Part shown: positions 28,714 through 39,001 of the stretch, one piece after another
How the letters are laid out: each line of letters starts with the position of its first letter
Numbering within the stretch: the first letter of the stretch is position 1
Source: Stentor coeruleus
Taxonomy: Eukaryota > Ciliophora > Heterotrichea > Heterotrichida > Stentoridae
NCBI GenBank assembly: GCA_001970955.1
Contig: MPUH01000462.1
Location: forward strand, 1-52,623
Direction: 5' to 3'
Length of the DNA: 52,623 nucleotides
Made by a program: the position numbers and the translations under genes
Notes under the pieces: generated by a model
What the model was told of the DNA's origin: nothing
The model's database searches: none
The model's input: only the letters and a program-made list of their open reading frames with translations

Positions 28714-31185
28714 CTATTCTTTTCTCAAGTTCATCAAAGCATCTAAACTTTCTCCATTCAATAAAGCTTCCATAGCTTTTCTACAACATTCATCAACAAC
28801 ATTCTGATTCTCATAACTTAAATCAAGTCCAATTTCATCTCCAGTAAACGGATTTAAAGCTACAAATTTCTTAGTCAAATGTTTATCTATCCTCCCAGTT
28901 TTAATATCCGAAATTTCATCTCCTCTTATAACTAAATGCATAAACATCATATAAATAAGTTGTCCAAGTGTAGAACAATTTTGACTAGGTAAATTATAAT
29001 CATTATCAAACCAAACATCAAATCCATTAACAATTTTTTCTCTATGATCTTTAATTTGTAAACTAGGAACAACTGGTGGTTCTGTTTTTTGCATAAATGA
29101 TATAACTAATAATGTCCATTGAAAACCTGAAATACACATTAATCTATTGCTTCGTGCCCATAATTTCATAAACATTATAAGTTCATTGATTTTCGGGTTT
29201 ATTAAACAATATTTTTTTATTAATCCTAAGATTTCTGAAGTAAATTGAAGGTTGATATGGAAAAGAAAGGTTAGGTTAGAATCCATTGTTAGACTATAAC
29301 AAAAATCGTTTAGTTTCAAGATTGTTTTGAAAACTCGTTGTAAGGTTTCTTCACATAAAGAGTTTTTATCTACAAGCAAAAGATCGATTTCTGTGTTTTT
29401 TAAACATGTACCTATACTCCCACTGCCTATAACTTTTACAGTACAGGTTTTTGATATAATTCCTAGGCTTGATTTGATTTTTTCCATATCTTGTTGGATT
29501 AGTCTTATCATTATTATATCCAAAGCTTGTTTATGGGTTAAATCAAATGCATCTTGTGAAAGTTTAGTAATTGTTTGTGATAAAGATGATATTTCTTCAA
29601 ATAATTCTGGGTTTGATTTAAGATTAAGTTGCCTTTCGCTTTCTGCTGGAGTGTCTGTTTTTTTTTGGTCTTTTTTTGATTTTTTATGATTTTCTAGTTC
29701 ATTTACTTCTTTTCTCATTTTTTCAAGGGTTTTTTCTAGTTCTAGTTTATGTTTGTCGGCGATTTGTGAGAGTTTATTAAAGACTTGTATCATAATTTTC
29801 CAGTATTGTAAATTGTAATTATTGGATTTACTTGATGAGAATTGCTTGTGGATTATTTCGAAGAGCTTATTTGTTTCGTTTTTGTAGTTTATTGAGTTGA
29901 AGCAATTACAAAAGTAAGCAATGTCGATTTGGTAGCCTTCGTCCCATATGCTCCGAGCTTCACGTAGAATTTTTAATATTCGTTTATCTGTTTCAGAAAT
30001 TTTATTTTCTTCTTTATTGTTTTCTGGTACTTTGTTTGGCTCAGGCTTATCTTTTTGGGCGTTTTCTGTGTTTTTTTCAGGTTTTTTTATGCTTTCTGTA
30101 TTTTTTTCAGGTTTTTTTATGCTTTCTGTGTTTTTTTCAGGTTTTTTTACGCTTTCTGAATTTTTTACACTAGTTTTGATTGGACTTTCGATTTTTTCAA
30201 TTGTTGGATCAGCGTTTATTTTGCTTTCATTTGGCTTATTCTCTTTTTCATCTTCTTTTTTCTCTATATCTTTTCCAATTATGCCTTTTGCTTGTGGGAT
30301 TTTCTCTTTTTCATAAACCTTCTTATTTTCTGCTTCCACCAAATCAGCACTTTTCCTTTTGATTTCATCAATTTCTTTATTTTCACCTATAATTCTTTTA
30401 ACCATCACATCATCAATTTTAATCTTTAATCTTGTACAGCATTTATAATACGCACAAGCAACTTTTTCTTTAAAATCTTCATCAAAATACTCAGGTTTAT
30501 CGAAAAGATAAAAAAAAATAACCCTAGCTTCTTTTTCATTAGCTTTAACTTCTAAAAGAAAAATAATCGCATTCACACTAAATCTGTAAATGACAAATTT
30601 TTTACTTGTTTTAAGTTTTTCACACAATATCCCTAAAGTTTGACAAGCTTTATTTATATTTTCTATATCAATAAGTTCTATAAGATCATTGATTTCATCT
30701 ATTGATATAAAATCTAATGAAGAGTCTGCAAAAATTGTTGGATTTTGTTTACCAAGTTTTAATATTTTTATAACTTCAAGTGAGTTTTTGTAATGATTTA
30801 AAAGGAAGTTATAGCATTGTTTTGCTTGTTCTAAATTTTGACTGAAAAATTTTGTCGATACGGTGTTTGAAGTTTTCAAATGTTCTGATATTTTATGTAA
30901 ACTAACTAAGAATACATGAAGCGGATATTCTTGGTTTGGATTTCTATTTGAACTAAGGATATTTTTTAAAGTGTTCAGATATTTTAGACTAAAAAGTTCT
31001 CTGCATTCTACCCTTTGTTGCCAAATTTTCATTAAGATGTTCAAAAATAGGAACTCTGATTCAGGTTTTTTAATCTTAATCCCAATGGCAATTCCTACAA
31101 CAAAGTCATCAAAACTTTCCACTTGCCCAAGATAATCTAAAAATTTTTCTTGGCTTTGATAAAAGCTCTGTAGCACAAATTCCAT
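28714..31185 (-). CDS. Non-canonical poly(A) polymerase / TUTase-like protein, 823 aa
   Basis: ATG 31183-31185. The first 280 residues are helical. A Lys/Glu-rich disordered part (about 290-400) includes a tenfold-residue repeat, then a coiled coil. From about residue 585 comes a nucleotidyltransferase domain: IGSGSIGTCLKNTEIDLLLV matches the GS...DID motif, but the first catalytic Asp is Glu. The typical KLWARSNRLM helix follows, and a PAP-associated part (CSTLGQLIYMMFMHLV). TUTases and TRF4-type enzymes add U or A tails to RNA. The Asp-to-Glu change makes full activity uncertain. Its start codon is only 12 bp from that of the divergent secreted-protein gene. Confidence 0.8.
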   Translation of the reverse strand: MEFVLQSFYQSQEKFLDYLGQVESFDDFVVGIAIGIKIKKPESEFLFLNILMKIWQQRVECRELFSLKYLNTLKNILSSNRNPNQEYPLHVFLVSLHKISEHLKTSNTVSTKFFSQNLEQAKQCYNFLLNHYKNSLEVIKILKLGKQNPTIFADSSLDFISIDEINDLIELIDIENINKACQTLGILCEKLKTSKKFVIYRFSVNAIIFLLEVKANEKEARVIFFYLFDKPEYFDEDFKEKVACAYYKCCTRLKIKIDDVMVKRIIGENKEIDEIKRKSADLVEAENKKVYEKEKIPQAKGIIGKDIEKKEDEKENKPNESKINADPTIEKIESPIKTSVKNSESVKKPEKNTESIKKPEKNTESIKKPEKNTENAQKDKPEPNKVPENNKEENKISETDKRILKILREARSIWDEGYQIDIAYFCNCFNSINYKNETNKLFEIIHKQFSSSKSNNYNLQYWKIMIQVFNKLSQIADKHKLELEKTLEKMRKEVNELENHKKSKKDQKKTDTPAESERQLNLKSNPELFEEISSLSQTITKLSQDAFDLTHKQALDIIMIRLIQQDMEKIKSSLGIISKTCTVKVIGSGSIGTCLKNTEIDLLLVDKNSLCEETLQRVFKTILKLNDFCYSLTMDSNLTFLFHINLQFTSEILGLIKKYCLINPKINELIMFMKLWARSNRLMCISGFQWTLLVISFMQKTEPPVVPSLQIKDHREKIVNGFDVWFDNDYNLPSQNCSTLGQLIYMMFMHLVIRGDEISDIKTGRIDKHLTKKFVALNPFTGDEIGLDLSYENQNVVDECCRKAMEALLNGESLDALMNLRKE
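30071..30160 (-). repeat. 30-bp in-frame repeat, three copies, inside the TUTase-like gene
   Basis: Three 30-bp units encode ESVKKPEKNT-like decapeptides in tandem. Variation between copies is only a few bases, so the array is young or under gene conversion and could vary in copy number between strains. Confidence 0.85.
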
Positions 31186-31197
31186 TAATGGCTTATA

Positions 31198-32139
31198 ATG
31201 AAAGTTTTTAGTCTAATTGCATTACTAGTGATCACTTCAGCTATGGATTTTGAGACCTTCGAGCCTGAACCTTATCAGATGTTCTTCAAAGGATTATTTA
31301 TGGGTTTAGGTAAAGCAGGTGACGAGTGTAAAAAAGAATCCAATGCAATGAGTCATGAGTTCGGATTACTTTATCAAGACATCTTAAACTATGCTAATAC
31401 CAACAATTACTTTCCCGTTCTTGGAGATTTAATGAACTTAAAATCAGAAATAAAATCTGCGACTGAAGCTTGCGATCTATCAGGTCTGTTGAAAAAATTA
31501 ACTAAGCTTGTTGGTCCATCAGGAAAAGCAACCATTATGAGAAACTATATCATCCATACCTCAGCTATCAATTCAAATATCGCTATTATCGAGCATTGTG
31601 CTGACAACTTCTACGACTGTGGACTAAGTGTTGGGAACATTGTCAAACTCATGTCAGGATGGAGTCTTGGGGCAAGTCTTGAAGAGAATTTTGACAATAA
31701 CGAAAGTAACTTTGAGGCAACTAATTTCTTTGATCTTCTCGAGAGTCTTTTTAAGTCAATCGAATGGGATGCCCCAGATTTCTGTGATGCAATGTTTAAC
31801 ATGTTACCAACTTATAAAGAAATTGTCCAACAATTAACTGGAGCCTTAACAGGAAATGCTCAAGATGCAAAAGAACTTGTATCAAGTTTACTTCATCTTT
31901 GGGTTGAAGAAGCTGTAGTAAGTGACTGTGCTTTGAACTATGGAGGTATGATTCTCTATGTTTTCCCTAATATAATTTCCAATACTCATACTTGGAGATT
32001 AGCTTATTATGCTGAAACTTCAAATTTCATGAGCAACATGAACTATATAACAACAAGTTGTACTAAGAATTACAGTACATGTGGAGTGAAAATTGGAAAC
32101 CTTGTGAACTTGCTATTAAAGTACACTGATGGTCTTTAG
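31198..32139 (+). CDS. Secreted protein of unknown family, 313 aa
   Basis: ATG 31198 opens a clear signal peptide (MKVFSLIALLVITSA). The mature part is mildly acidic and helical, with Cys residues spaced as in two similar halves: GDECKKES and EHCADNFYDCGLSVGNIVKL in the first half, VSDCALNYGG and TTSCTKNYSTCGVKIGNLVNL in the second. That suggests an internal duplication with intradomain disulfides. No transmembrane tail, so it is probably secreted or lysosomal. I recall similar small Cys-pattern secreted families in ciliates, but cannot name one. The start codon lies 12 bp from that of the divergent gene. Confidence 0.8.
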   Translation: MKVFSLIALLVITSAMDFETFEPEPYQMFFKGLFMGLGKAGDECKKESNAMSHEFGLLYQDILNYANTNNYFPVLGDLMNLKSEIKSATEACDLSGLLKKLTKLVGPSGKATIMRNYIIHTSAINSNIAIIEHCADNFYDCGLSVGNIVKLMSGWSLGASLEENFDNNESNFEATNFFDLLESLFKSIEWDAPDFCDAMFNMLPTYKEIVQQLTGALTGNAQDAKELVSSLLHLWVEEAVVSDCALNYGGMILYVFPNIISNTHTWRLAYYAETSNFMSNMNYITTSCTKNYSTCGVKIGNLVNLLLKYTDGL

Positions 32140-32216
32140 TTTTAGATAGTAAATATTCTTATAAATTATGGGGTTTTTATATTGAAATTGATAATGAGTT
32201 GTATAATATTTTAAAT

Positions 32217-33923
32217 ATGAAGCGGCATACTTCGAGCTCATCATTGAGTAAAGGTTTTTCAGAGTCTCGGGCTTATGATGTGTTTGAACCTGAGGTTGTA
32301 AATGTTCCTGTTAAAATCAGAAGCTTAGATAGAGAAGAGAAATTTGCTTTGTTGCATATTTCGGTATCTATGAATAGTGTTACGGGAACTCATCATCAGG
32401 TTTTGGTTATTGAGGTAACTGATGAGACTGACCCATTTTTCTTGTATGCTTTGGAATGCGGTGAGTCAGAATTCCATGCTATTAAACAAGAACAAGCTAT
32501 TTTAGTGGATTTTTTGACGTTCCCGCTTAAACTTATTGAACTGCTACAGATGTGTATTAGGAAAGTTGAGGATAGTCCTAGGTTTATTTGCACGCTAGAT
32601 AAAGGACATGGATTTGAAGGGACTCTGAACATATGTGAAACCAACCTTTTTAGGCAAATAACTCACCTTTCATTAAAATTTCGTAGCGGCAGTGATGAAA
32701 TCATTAAAAAGCACTTAGCGGGAAAGCTTAAAGAATACAAATTAAACTGTGAGAACTTAGAAGTTAAGCTTTCACAAACTGAAGAATCATTACAACTAAG
32801 AAACGCTGAATACAACGATAGTGTTAAACAATTTGATGCCTTATCTGCAGAATTCGAAAGAAAAATTGAAGAAAACAAGCTTGCGTGGCAAGAAAAAATC
32901 CAAACACTAAAACAACAAGCAATGGAAAGTCAGCAAAAACTTATGAGTCAATACGAGCAAGAAAAGCGAATTTCAGCAGAAAAAAATGAAAAAGCATTAG
33001 AAGAAACAATAAGTAAATTAGATTTTACACAAGGGAAACTTAATGAAATTTCTGCAATAAAATATTCACTTGAAAGTAAAGAAAGAGAAATGACCTTGAA
33101 AATGGCGCAGATTGAACATGAACTTGAGATAGCAACTAATGAACTTCAGCATTTAAGAAAAACAAATAAAAATTTGGATTGTAATAAATTTGACCAAGAG
33201 AAAGCTTTAACTGAGTATAAACTTAGACTACAGAATATGGAAAGACAAATTCAAGATAAAGAAGAGCTTAATCAAAAACTTACTGCGCTTATTCAAACTA
33301 ATTCTGAGTTTAAAGGACATCAGGATGATACAATGTCTATGCTTAAAGCAACTATTTCAAAATTAGAAGATAAACTTCAACAAAGCGCTAATGAGATAAA
33401 TAAAGGTAATTCTATAATACAAAAGCTTCAAAGTGATGTTAAGGCTAATAAACAAAAACTTAAACTTAAAAATACTGTTGTCTTACAGCAAGAAAATGCA
33501 ATTCAGCAAAAACAAGAACATATTGATAATTTTGATAAACAACTTTTTGTATTGAAAAGAGATTTAGAGAAAAAAGATGAAAAAATAAAAAGTTTAGAAA
33601 ATGATGTTACTGAACTTAAAACTAAACTGGAAGATGCTCAAAAAGTTATAACAGATAATATGAATACAATAAATTACTTAAACACTAAACTTAATGAAGC
33701 TGAAAAGTTTCGCCCTGGCCATCTTCAAGATCGACCTCAATATACTACTAATTATAAGCTTACAACAAACCCATCGCCAATATCCTTTAGGCCTTCACCT
33801 TATTCAGTAGAGCATTTAAGATCAACAACCCCAAGAACATCTTCATATACAAGCATACCTGATTCAGAGCCTTTTCCTAAGTATCTTGAAGCTGTTAAGT
33901 ATAAAGAGCCAAATAATTCTTAA
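32217..33923 (+). CDS. SAS6: SAS-6, centriole cartwheel protein
   Basis: Start at ATG 32217, giving 568 aa. The N-terminal head (about 28-165) contains the SAS-6 signature: a TDETDPFFLYALECGESEFH stretch, LVDFLTFPLKLIELLQMC, and a PISA-like NLFRQITHLSLKF motif. A long coiled coil follows (about 180-500) with the conserved KLKLKNTVVLQQENAI block near its end, then a Pro/Ser-rich tail. In ciliates SAS-6 builds the ninefold cartwheel hub of basal bodies; heads dimerise to form the hub ring and coiled coils form spokes. Length is normal for the family. There is 77 bp between this gene and the upstream secreted-protein gene. Confidence 0.97.
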   Translation: MKRHTSSSSLSKGFSESRAYDVFEPEVVNVPVKIRSLDREEKFALLHISVSMNSVTGTHHQVLVIEVTDETDPFFLYALECGESEFHAIKQEQAILVDFLTFPLKLIELLQMCIRKVEDSPRFICTLDKGHGFEGTLNICETNLFRQITHLSLKFRSGSDEIIKKHLAGKLKEYKLNCENLEVKLSQTEESLQLRNAEYNDSVKQFDALSAEFERKIEENKLAWQEKIQTLKQQAMESQQKLMSQYEQEKRISAEKNEKALEETISKLDFTQGKLNEISAIKYSLESKEREMTLKMAQIEHELEIATNELQHLRKTNKNLDCNKFDQEKALTEYKLRLQNMERQIQDKEELNQKLTALIQTNSEFKGHQDDTMSMLKATISKLEDKLQQSANEINKGNSIIQKLQSDVKANKQKLKLKNTVVLQQENAIQQKQEHIDNFDKQLFVLKRDLEKKDEKIKSLENDVTELKTKLEDAQKVITDNMNTINYLNTKLNEAEKFRPGHLQDRPQYTTNYKLTTNPSPISFRPSPYSVEHLRSTTPRTSSYTSIPDSEPFPKYLEAVKYKEPNNS

Positions 33924-34038
33924 TATTTTACTTATAGAGTTGATTTTTAGATATAAAATATTAATACTCAAAGCTTAAAATATTTAAAATTTAGAGTTTT
34001 AAAGAAAACTGTTTTAATATAGTAATTATTTTAACTAG

Positions 34039-34293
34039 TTAGGAGATTTTTTGTTTTTTCGAACAGATTGTGGAGATTAATAATAATATTGATATCATAC
34101 CTAGACCTAGGGCCAGGAGGATTTGGGGTATTCTTACAGCCCAGATTTTATCTAAGAAATAAGCATGAAGCCAGTGGTTTGAATCAATAAAAGGCTATGT
34201 AAATCTTACAATGATAAATATCCAAGTTGAATAGTAAAAGAAAATCAATGCTCCGAGGCTGGCAAGGCCACTTCCTACAGTATTAGATGACAT
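34039..34293 (-). CDS. DPM2: DPM2, regulatory subunit of dolichol-phosphate mannose synthase (spliced)
   Basis: Exon 1 34210-34293 and exon 2 34039-34194 with a 15-nt intron (34195-34209, GTAAGATTTACATAG) that contains the in-frame TAG. The spliced product is 79 aa, the normal DPM2 size. It has two hydrophobic segments (LASLGALIFFYYSTWIFIIV and IPQILLALGLGMISILLLIS). Between them is the family hallmark PFIDSNHWLHAYFLD, where DPM2 has PFIDSQHxxHKYFL; the motif starts right at exon 2. DPM2 stabilises DPM1/DPM3 in the ER membrane and assists GPI synthesis. Too short and too split to be seen as one open frame. Confidence 0.93.
34195..34209 (-). other. 15-nt spliceosomal intron
   Basis: GTAAGATTTACATAG, with A at position 10 and TAG at the 3' end; carries an in-frame stop. 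Exon joining is confirmed by protein-family conservation across the junction. Confidence 0.93.
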
Positions 34294-35937
34294 TTATTTA
34301 TTATAACATTTTTTGTACTTAATATTATTATAATAAGCATATTATAGTATAGATTGCTAAGATTTCACTTGAGGATGTTTCTTTATTATCGTATTTTTCT
34401 GATCGAGTCTGATAGTTTTTATGACTAGTAAAAATTAAAATAGGAAATTTTCCTTTTGTAATAATGTATTATAGTATTATAATATTTTAGTAGTTTTAAT
34501 TATTATTTTCTAAAGTAGATTTTATATATAGTTTATAGTGCTTATGTGTTTTATATACAATTTCAAATAAAAAAAATTACAAGCAATGATATTCTTATTA
34601 AAACTTTTGTGCTTCATATAAATTATACTAATTATGAAAATAAATTATTTTTACGTATTTTCATGAACTTGCCATACATTTCCAAGTTCTCTCTATATAT
34701 GATTTGTTTGTAAAACAGATATTTTCTCCATACTTTAAAGATATTTTATTTTACTCTCGCTTGCAATTTTCATCTTGAAGTAAGCCTGGAGTATTTTATG
34801 CTAATTTTGTTATGCTTCCAGAAAATATTTTTCCTTTGTCAATAATTATTTAAATTAATTGTTAACCACATACAAACCTATCTTTATTTGCTATATTTTC
34901 GAGTGTTTATTTCCTTCTCCATTCTTTTTTTATTTTGGCGCTTTCAGTTATTAATTCTTATTATTTTTCTTTATTTGGTTTCCCATGATATGTTATGCAT
35001 CCCCTAAGTTTTAAATGTGATAATTTTCATGTTTCTCATCTTTTTATTGCTTGTCTATTAAACTATATCAATCCTAAAATACTCTTTCTTGTATTGCATA
35101 TTTCAAAGTTGTAAGTTCATTTTCTTTTTTTCCTAATAAAACTGAGAAAATTATATTTTCTTTGTCAATAATTTTTTATCTTTAAAATAAGCCTTTATAA
35201 AGATTATACTAAAAAGAGTTCAACACAAATCTAATAGCAAAGTTGTAAAAGTATCATGATTTTTAATAGATTTTTAAAAATAAGCAGGGTAGATACAAAA
35301 AAATAATGGAGCTCTTGAATTTTTGATAATAACACTACGAAAAGTTATAAAAATTTATATTTCTGTCTTTATATCACTAATTACACTACTTAGCTTTCTT
35401 ATAAAATTATCATTGAGTAATTTAGATATAAGAATGCTCTGTATAAGAAATAATTTTAAATTTAGGCTTTTATTAAGTATAAAAATTGTATTTTGAAGTA
35501 GATGTAATGGCCTATAAGAATGATCCTGATAAGTTAGTATTATAATTTGAAGATTTGGAAGTCAGGCTCCTTGATAGAGAGAATTGGAGATGGGAGGTAT
35601 TCTTTTATATATAAAAATATAATCAATCAGACTACTCAAAAAAAAACTCTCAATATTTAAGTTTATTTTTATATATAAGAATATTGTACACCTTTGCATA
35701 CTGCGGCTTATTAAAATTAAACTCAAAATAATTTAAAAACTGAATCATTTGAAAATTCTAAAATCATCCAAAAATACCTTTACAACAAGAAAAAACTAGC
35801 TTAGCACTTACTTTAATCTTTTAAAACCTGTTATATATTTCTAAAAATTTTAACATCATTAAAAAACCCAATACTTAAATTCTTATACGAAAAATCATAA
35901 TAAATACTACAAACCTATCCACTTATAACATTAATAA
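34294..35937. other. Gene-poor 1.6-kb region
   Basis: No supported gene. The segment 34680-35190 is unusually T/C-rich on the plus strand (purine-rich on minus), with a near-repeat (34820-34852 and 35148-35183). Reading minus across stops gives protein-like text, but stops occur at chance frequency. A 45-codon frame with a possible 16-nt intron at 35537-35552 starts at ATG 35507 but has an atypical intron. 35700-35937 is A/C-rich, as expected for the promoter of the next gene. Confidence 0.4.
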
Positions 35938-36837
35938 ATGACTGTAAATGAAAACCAAAGAAAACTAATCTACATAGCCAATGCTACAACATCAAGTCTA
36001 AGTCTTTCAGGGTGCTGCTTTATCCTCCTTATGTTTATAACTTTCAAAGACCTTCGAAATTCTGGTTTTAAACTCATCCTCATTCTCGGAATATTCGACA
36101 TTCTGAACTGTATTTCCTTCATGATTCCAACATATCATACAAGTAACGGGAACTTAGACTGTCAATTTCAAGCAATTCTCTTAAACTTCTCATCATTTTG
36201 CGGAGTTTTATGGACAACAATTATAGCTTTATGTCTTAAAAAAGCTATAGTAGAAAGTCAAAGTTCAATAAAAGGATTAATAAACAAATCACTTATTATA
36301 ACAATATTACTTGGATTAATTTGTACTATAATCCCATGGGTTTTAGATGGTTATGGGACAACAGCAGGATGGTGTTGGATTAAATTATCAAAGTCAACAA
36401 ATAAATGGCTTGTATTGAGAATATGTCTTTTTTTTATCCCTTTGATTTTGTCTATTACTGTGAATTTCTATTTTTATGCAAAGGTAAAGAAAACACTTTA
36501 TTTTATGAAAGTTTCTGATGAACAAAAGGAGATTAATATGAAGTTGTGTAAAAAACTGAATTTGTACCCGTTTATACTTGTTTTGTGTTATTTGCCTTAT
36601 GCTATAAAACAAGGACTAGAACTTACAAGTTTAAATCAAGAAAAATATGAGTTTCAATTTACTATGGCTGTTGGGATATTGAGAGGATGTCATGGGCTAC
36701 TTAATTGCTTGATTTATGGCTTTACAGGGAAAGTTAGAGAGAAAATAAGACATATATTAGAGAATTTTAGGATTTTGAAAAAACAACAAAAACTGTTGGA
36801 GAATACTAGAAAAAATAGTTCTCCAACAATTCAGTAG
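35938..36837 (+). CDS. cAMP-receptor-like (class E) seven-transmembrane GPCR
   Basis: 299 aa, ATG 35938 to TAG. Seven hydrophobic segments: a short extracellular N-terminus, TM1 SLSGCCFILLMFITF, TM2 LILILGIFDILNCISFMI, TM3 LLNFSSFCGVLWTTIIALCL, TM4 LIITILLGLICTIIPWVL, TM5 WLVLRICLFFIPLILSIT, TM6 LNLYPFILVLCYLPYAI, TM7 MAVGILRGCHGLLNCLIYGF. The extracellular loop 2 motif GYGTTAGWCWI is the hallmark of cAMP-receptor/CRL and GPR157-type receptors. The basic C-tail fits G-protein coupling. Ligand unknown. Its 5' flank is A/C-rich. Confidence 0.88.
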   Translation: MTVNENQRKLIYIANATTSSLSLSGCCFILLMFITFKDLRNSGFKLILILGIFDILNCISFMIPTYHTSNGNLDCQFQAILLNFSSFCGVLWTTIIALCLKKAIVESQSSIKGLINKSLIITILLGLICTIIPWVLDGYGTTAGWCWIKLSKSTNKWLVLRICLFFIPLILSITVNFYFYAKVKKTLYFMKVSDEQKEINMKLCKKLNLYPFILVLCYLPYAIKQGLELTSLNQEKYEFQFTMAVGILRGCHGLLNCLIYGFTGKVREKIRHILENFRILKKQQKLLENTRKNSSPTIQ

Positions 36838-36943
36838 AAGGTGTTTATTTGTATTTATTACAGAGTTTTTAATTGATTTAGGTTATTCTATATAATTTAC
36901 CATAATATCATATATAAAGCATTTATCTAACAATAATATTCCA

Positions 36944-38434
36944 CTAATAGTGATTTCTATAAAATCTTCTATTCCGCCCTCGTTTGCAACCAGGAAATTC
37001 ACTACGCTGAGACCTTTCAAGCCAATCAGGTATATCTTGACAATTTTCACAAAGCATAATATACAAATCCTTATATAAATTCCTAGATTTTTCATTAACA
37101 AAAGATATTGCGTATCCTTTATTTCCAATCCTTCCAGTTCTTCCAATCCTATGTATATAATCTTGTATATTATTCGGGAAGTCATAATTAATAACATAAC
37201 ATACATTAGGAATATCTAACCCTCTTGAAGCTAAATCTGTAGCAACTAATATACCTTCTTCACTATTTTTAAAACTATTCAATGCCCTTTCACGTTCAGC
37301 TTGTATTTTATTCCCATGTATAGTATTACTTTTCATACCAATTCTCAATAAAAACTCATTAACCTGTTCAGCCATACTTTTAGTTTCAGTGAATATAAGC
37401 ACAAGCCCACAAAGTCCTTTAATAATTTGTTTCAAATACCCTTGTTTATCTTTATCTTCAACAAAATACATCTCTTGTCTTATATGCTGAACTATCGAAC
37501 CACCTTTTCCTATACCTAAAAACACGTAATTTTTCATAAACTGTGATGCTAGTTTTTGGATTGTCAAAGGAAAAGTTGCTGAACACATGATGGTTTCTCT
37601 TTTATTTTCTTTCATTGTCTCTAATATCACTCTTATTTGTGATTCAAAACCCATATCAAACATTTTGTCAGCTTCATCTATGATTAAATATTTAACAAGT
37701 GACATTTCAATTTTACCTCTGTTTATAAAATCAATAAGCCTTCCTGGTGTGGCAACTATTATATCAGTCCCTTTAGTTAATTCTTTAGATTGGGATTTTG
37801 GATCAGCTCCTCCATATATAGCGACAATATGGATTCCTGACATATATGAGAATTTTAGTAATTCTTCGAAAATTTGTAGACAAAGTTCTCTTGTTGGTGA
37901 CAAAATACAAGTTACAGGCTGAGAACTTTGTAGTAATGTTGACTGAGGAGGACGTTCACTTAGCATTTTAGCGATAATTGGGATTAGAAAAGAACCTGTT
38001 TTACCTGAACCTGTCTGAGCACAAGTCATGATATCTCTTCTTGATAGTATAACAGGAATTGCGTATCTTTGAACTGGAGTTGGCTGGGAATATCCCATTC
38101 TTTTGATATTATCAAGCAAACATTGATGAACTTCGCAGTCAGTAAAATTATGCATTTCTGGGAAAACCTCGCTTATTTCGATTGGCGTATTTTCATAAAA
38201 CTCAATATTTGATCTTGAATTTTGATTTGCCAACAGTTTTTCGGTTTCTTCAAGTATGTTGGAATCTATAAAACCATTTCTTCTATCTCGTTTTCCCCAG
38301 TCAGTAAGGCTTTTGATTGACCTTGATTTGTTTTGTAGAAACTTTTCAAATTTAGATTGGGAAGGAGGATGGTCTGGGTCTAAAGATACCCGTTTGTGTG
38401 GCGGGATATACTTACCTTGAGTTTTACTTTCCAT
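36944..38434 (-). CDS. DEAD-box RNA helicase of the DDX3/Ded1 type
   Basis: 496 aa, ATG 38432-38434. Early KYIPPHKR element typical of Ded1/DDX3. All helicase motifs are present in order: Q motif GYSQPTPVQRYAIPVI, I AQTGSGKT, Ia PTRELCLQI, Ib TPGRLIDF, II DEAD, III SATF, IV LIFTETKSMAEQV, V ATDLASRGLDIPNV, VI HRIGRTGRIG. Ded1/DDX3 helicases unwind mRNA leaders during translation initiation. The C-terminus is short and Arg-rich (KRGRNRRFYRN) and lacks the long RGG/SG-rich tail of animal DDX3. Vasa is the nearest alternative. Confidence 0.95.
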   Translation of the reverse strand: MESKTQGKYIPPHKRVSLDPDHPPSQSKFEKFLQNKSRSIKSLTDWGKRDRRNGFIDSNILEETEKLLANQNSRSNIEFYENTPIEISEVFPEMHNFTDCEVHQCLLDNIKRMGYSQPTPVQRYAIPVILSRRDIMTCAQTGSGKTGSFLIPIIAKMLSERPPQSTLLQSSQPVTCILSPTRELCLQIFEELLKFSYMSGIHIVAIYGGADPKSQSKELTKGTDIIVATPGRLIDFINRGKIEMSLVKYLIIDEADKMFDMGFESQIRVILETMKENKRETIMCSATFPLTIQKLASQFMKNYVFLGIGKGGSIVQHIRQEMYFVEDKDKQGYLKQIIKGLCGLVLIFTETKSMAEQVNEFLLRIGMKSNTIHGNKIQAERERALNSFKNSEEGILVATDLASRGLDIPNVCYVINYDFPNNIQDYIHRIGRTGRIGNKGYAISFVNEKSRNLYKDLYIMLCENCQDIPDWLERSQRSEFPGCKRGRNRRFYRNHY

Positions 38435-39001
38435 TTTTAATAATTTATTATAGTATCTTAGTAGGAGTTAGAGGAATTATGAATATTTTTTTTTTAAATT
38501 TTATGGAAGAATAGGATAAAATTTAAGATTTTTAATGATAAGATGATTGAATGTGAGATTAGACAGAGGATTTGAATAAAGTTATGAATAATTTTGTTTG
38601 AAAAGAAGGTAAGATTGATGAAGATGATAAGTGTGCTTTGTAGATATGAAGAAAAATATATTATAATAAAAGCTATGGATTAATTAAGAAAAAATATTAG
38701 ATACTGATTTTCATACTAATATTATATAGTATTATTAATGGATGTACTAAACTTGATTGACTATAATTTAAAAAGGGTATGATTATAAATTTTATCATTT
38801 GCATGCATTAATTAGTGAATTATTAAGAAAATACCACTTAAACACTGCTTATTAAAATTTAGCTTATAATAATATTTTTTTACAAAGAATGCAAAATTCA
38901 GATTTCTTAAAGAGCTTAAACATTATTAAATATTTTATAAAATTTCCTATTACACAAGATTTTATAGGTAATGCCTACCTTTAATTGTGAAATTAATAAT
39001 A
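38435..39001. other. Divergent promoter region between DDX3-like and LRR genes
   Basis: 567 bases. The left third is T/G-rich on plus (DDX3-like 5' flank) and the right part is mildly A/C-rich (LRR 5' flank). No gene seen. Confidence 0.45.

Noticed and set aside
34530..35190. A minus frame of about 200 codons that reads well with TAA/TAG as Gln and TGA as Trp
   Set aside because: By rough count, TAA, TAG and TGA frequencies match base composition; G at first codon position is only slightly enriched. It may be decayed coding DNA, but an alternative code is not supported.
35507..35660. 45-aa frame with a possible 16-nt intron at 35537-35552
   Set aside because: The intron lacks A at position 10/11 and TAG at the 3' end, and the 5' flank lacks the usual A/C richness.
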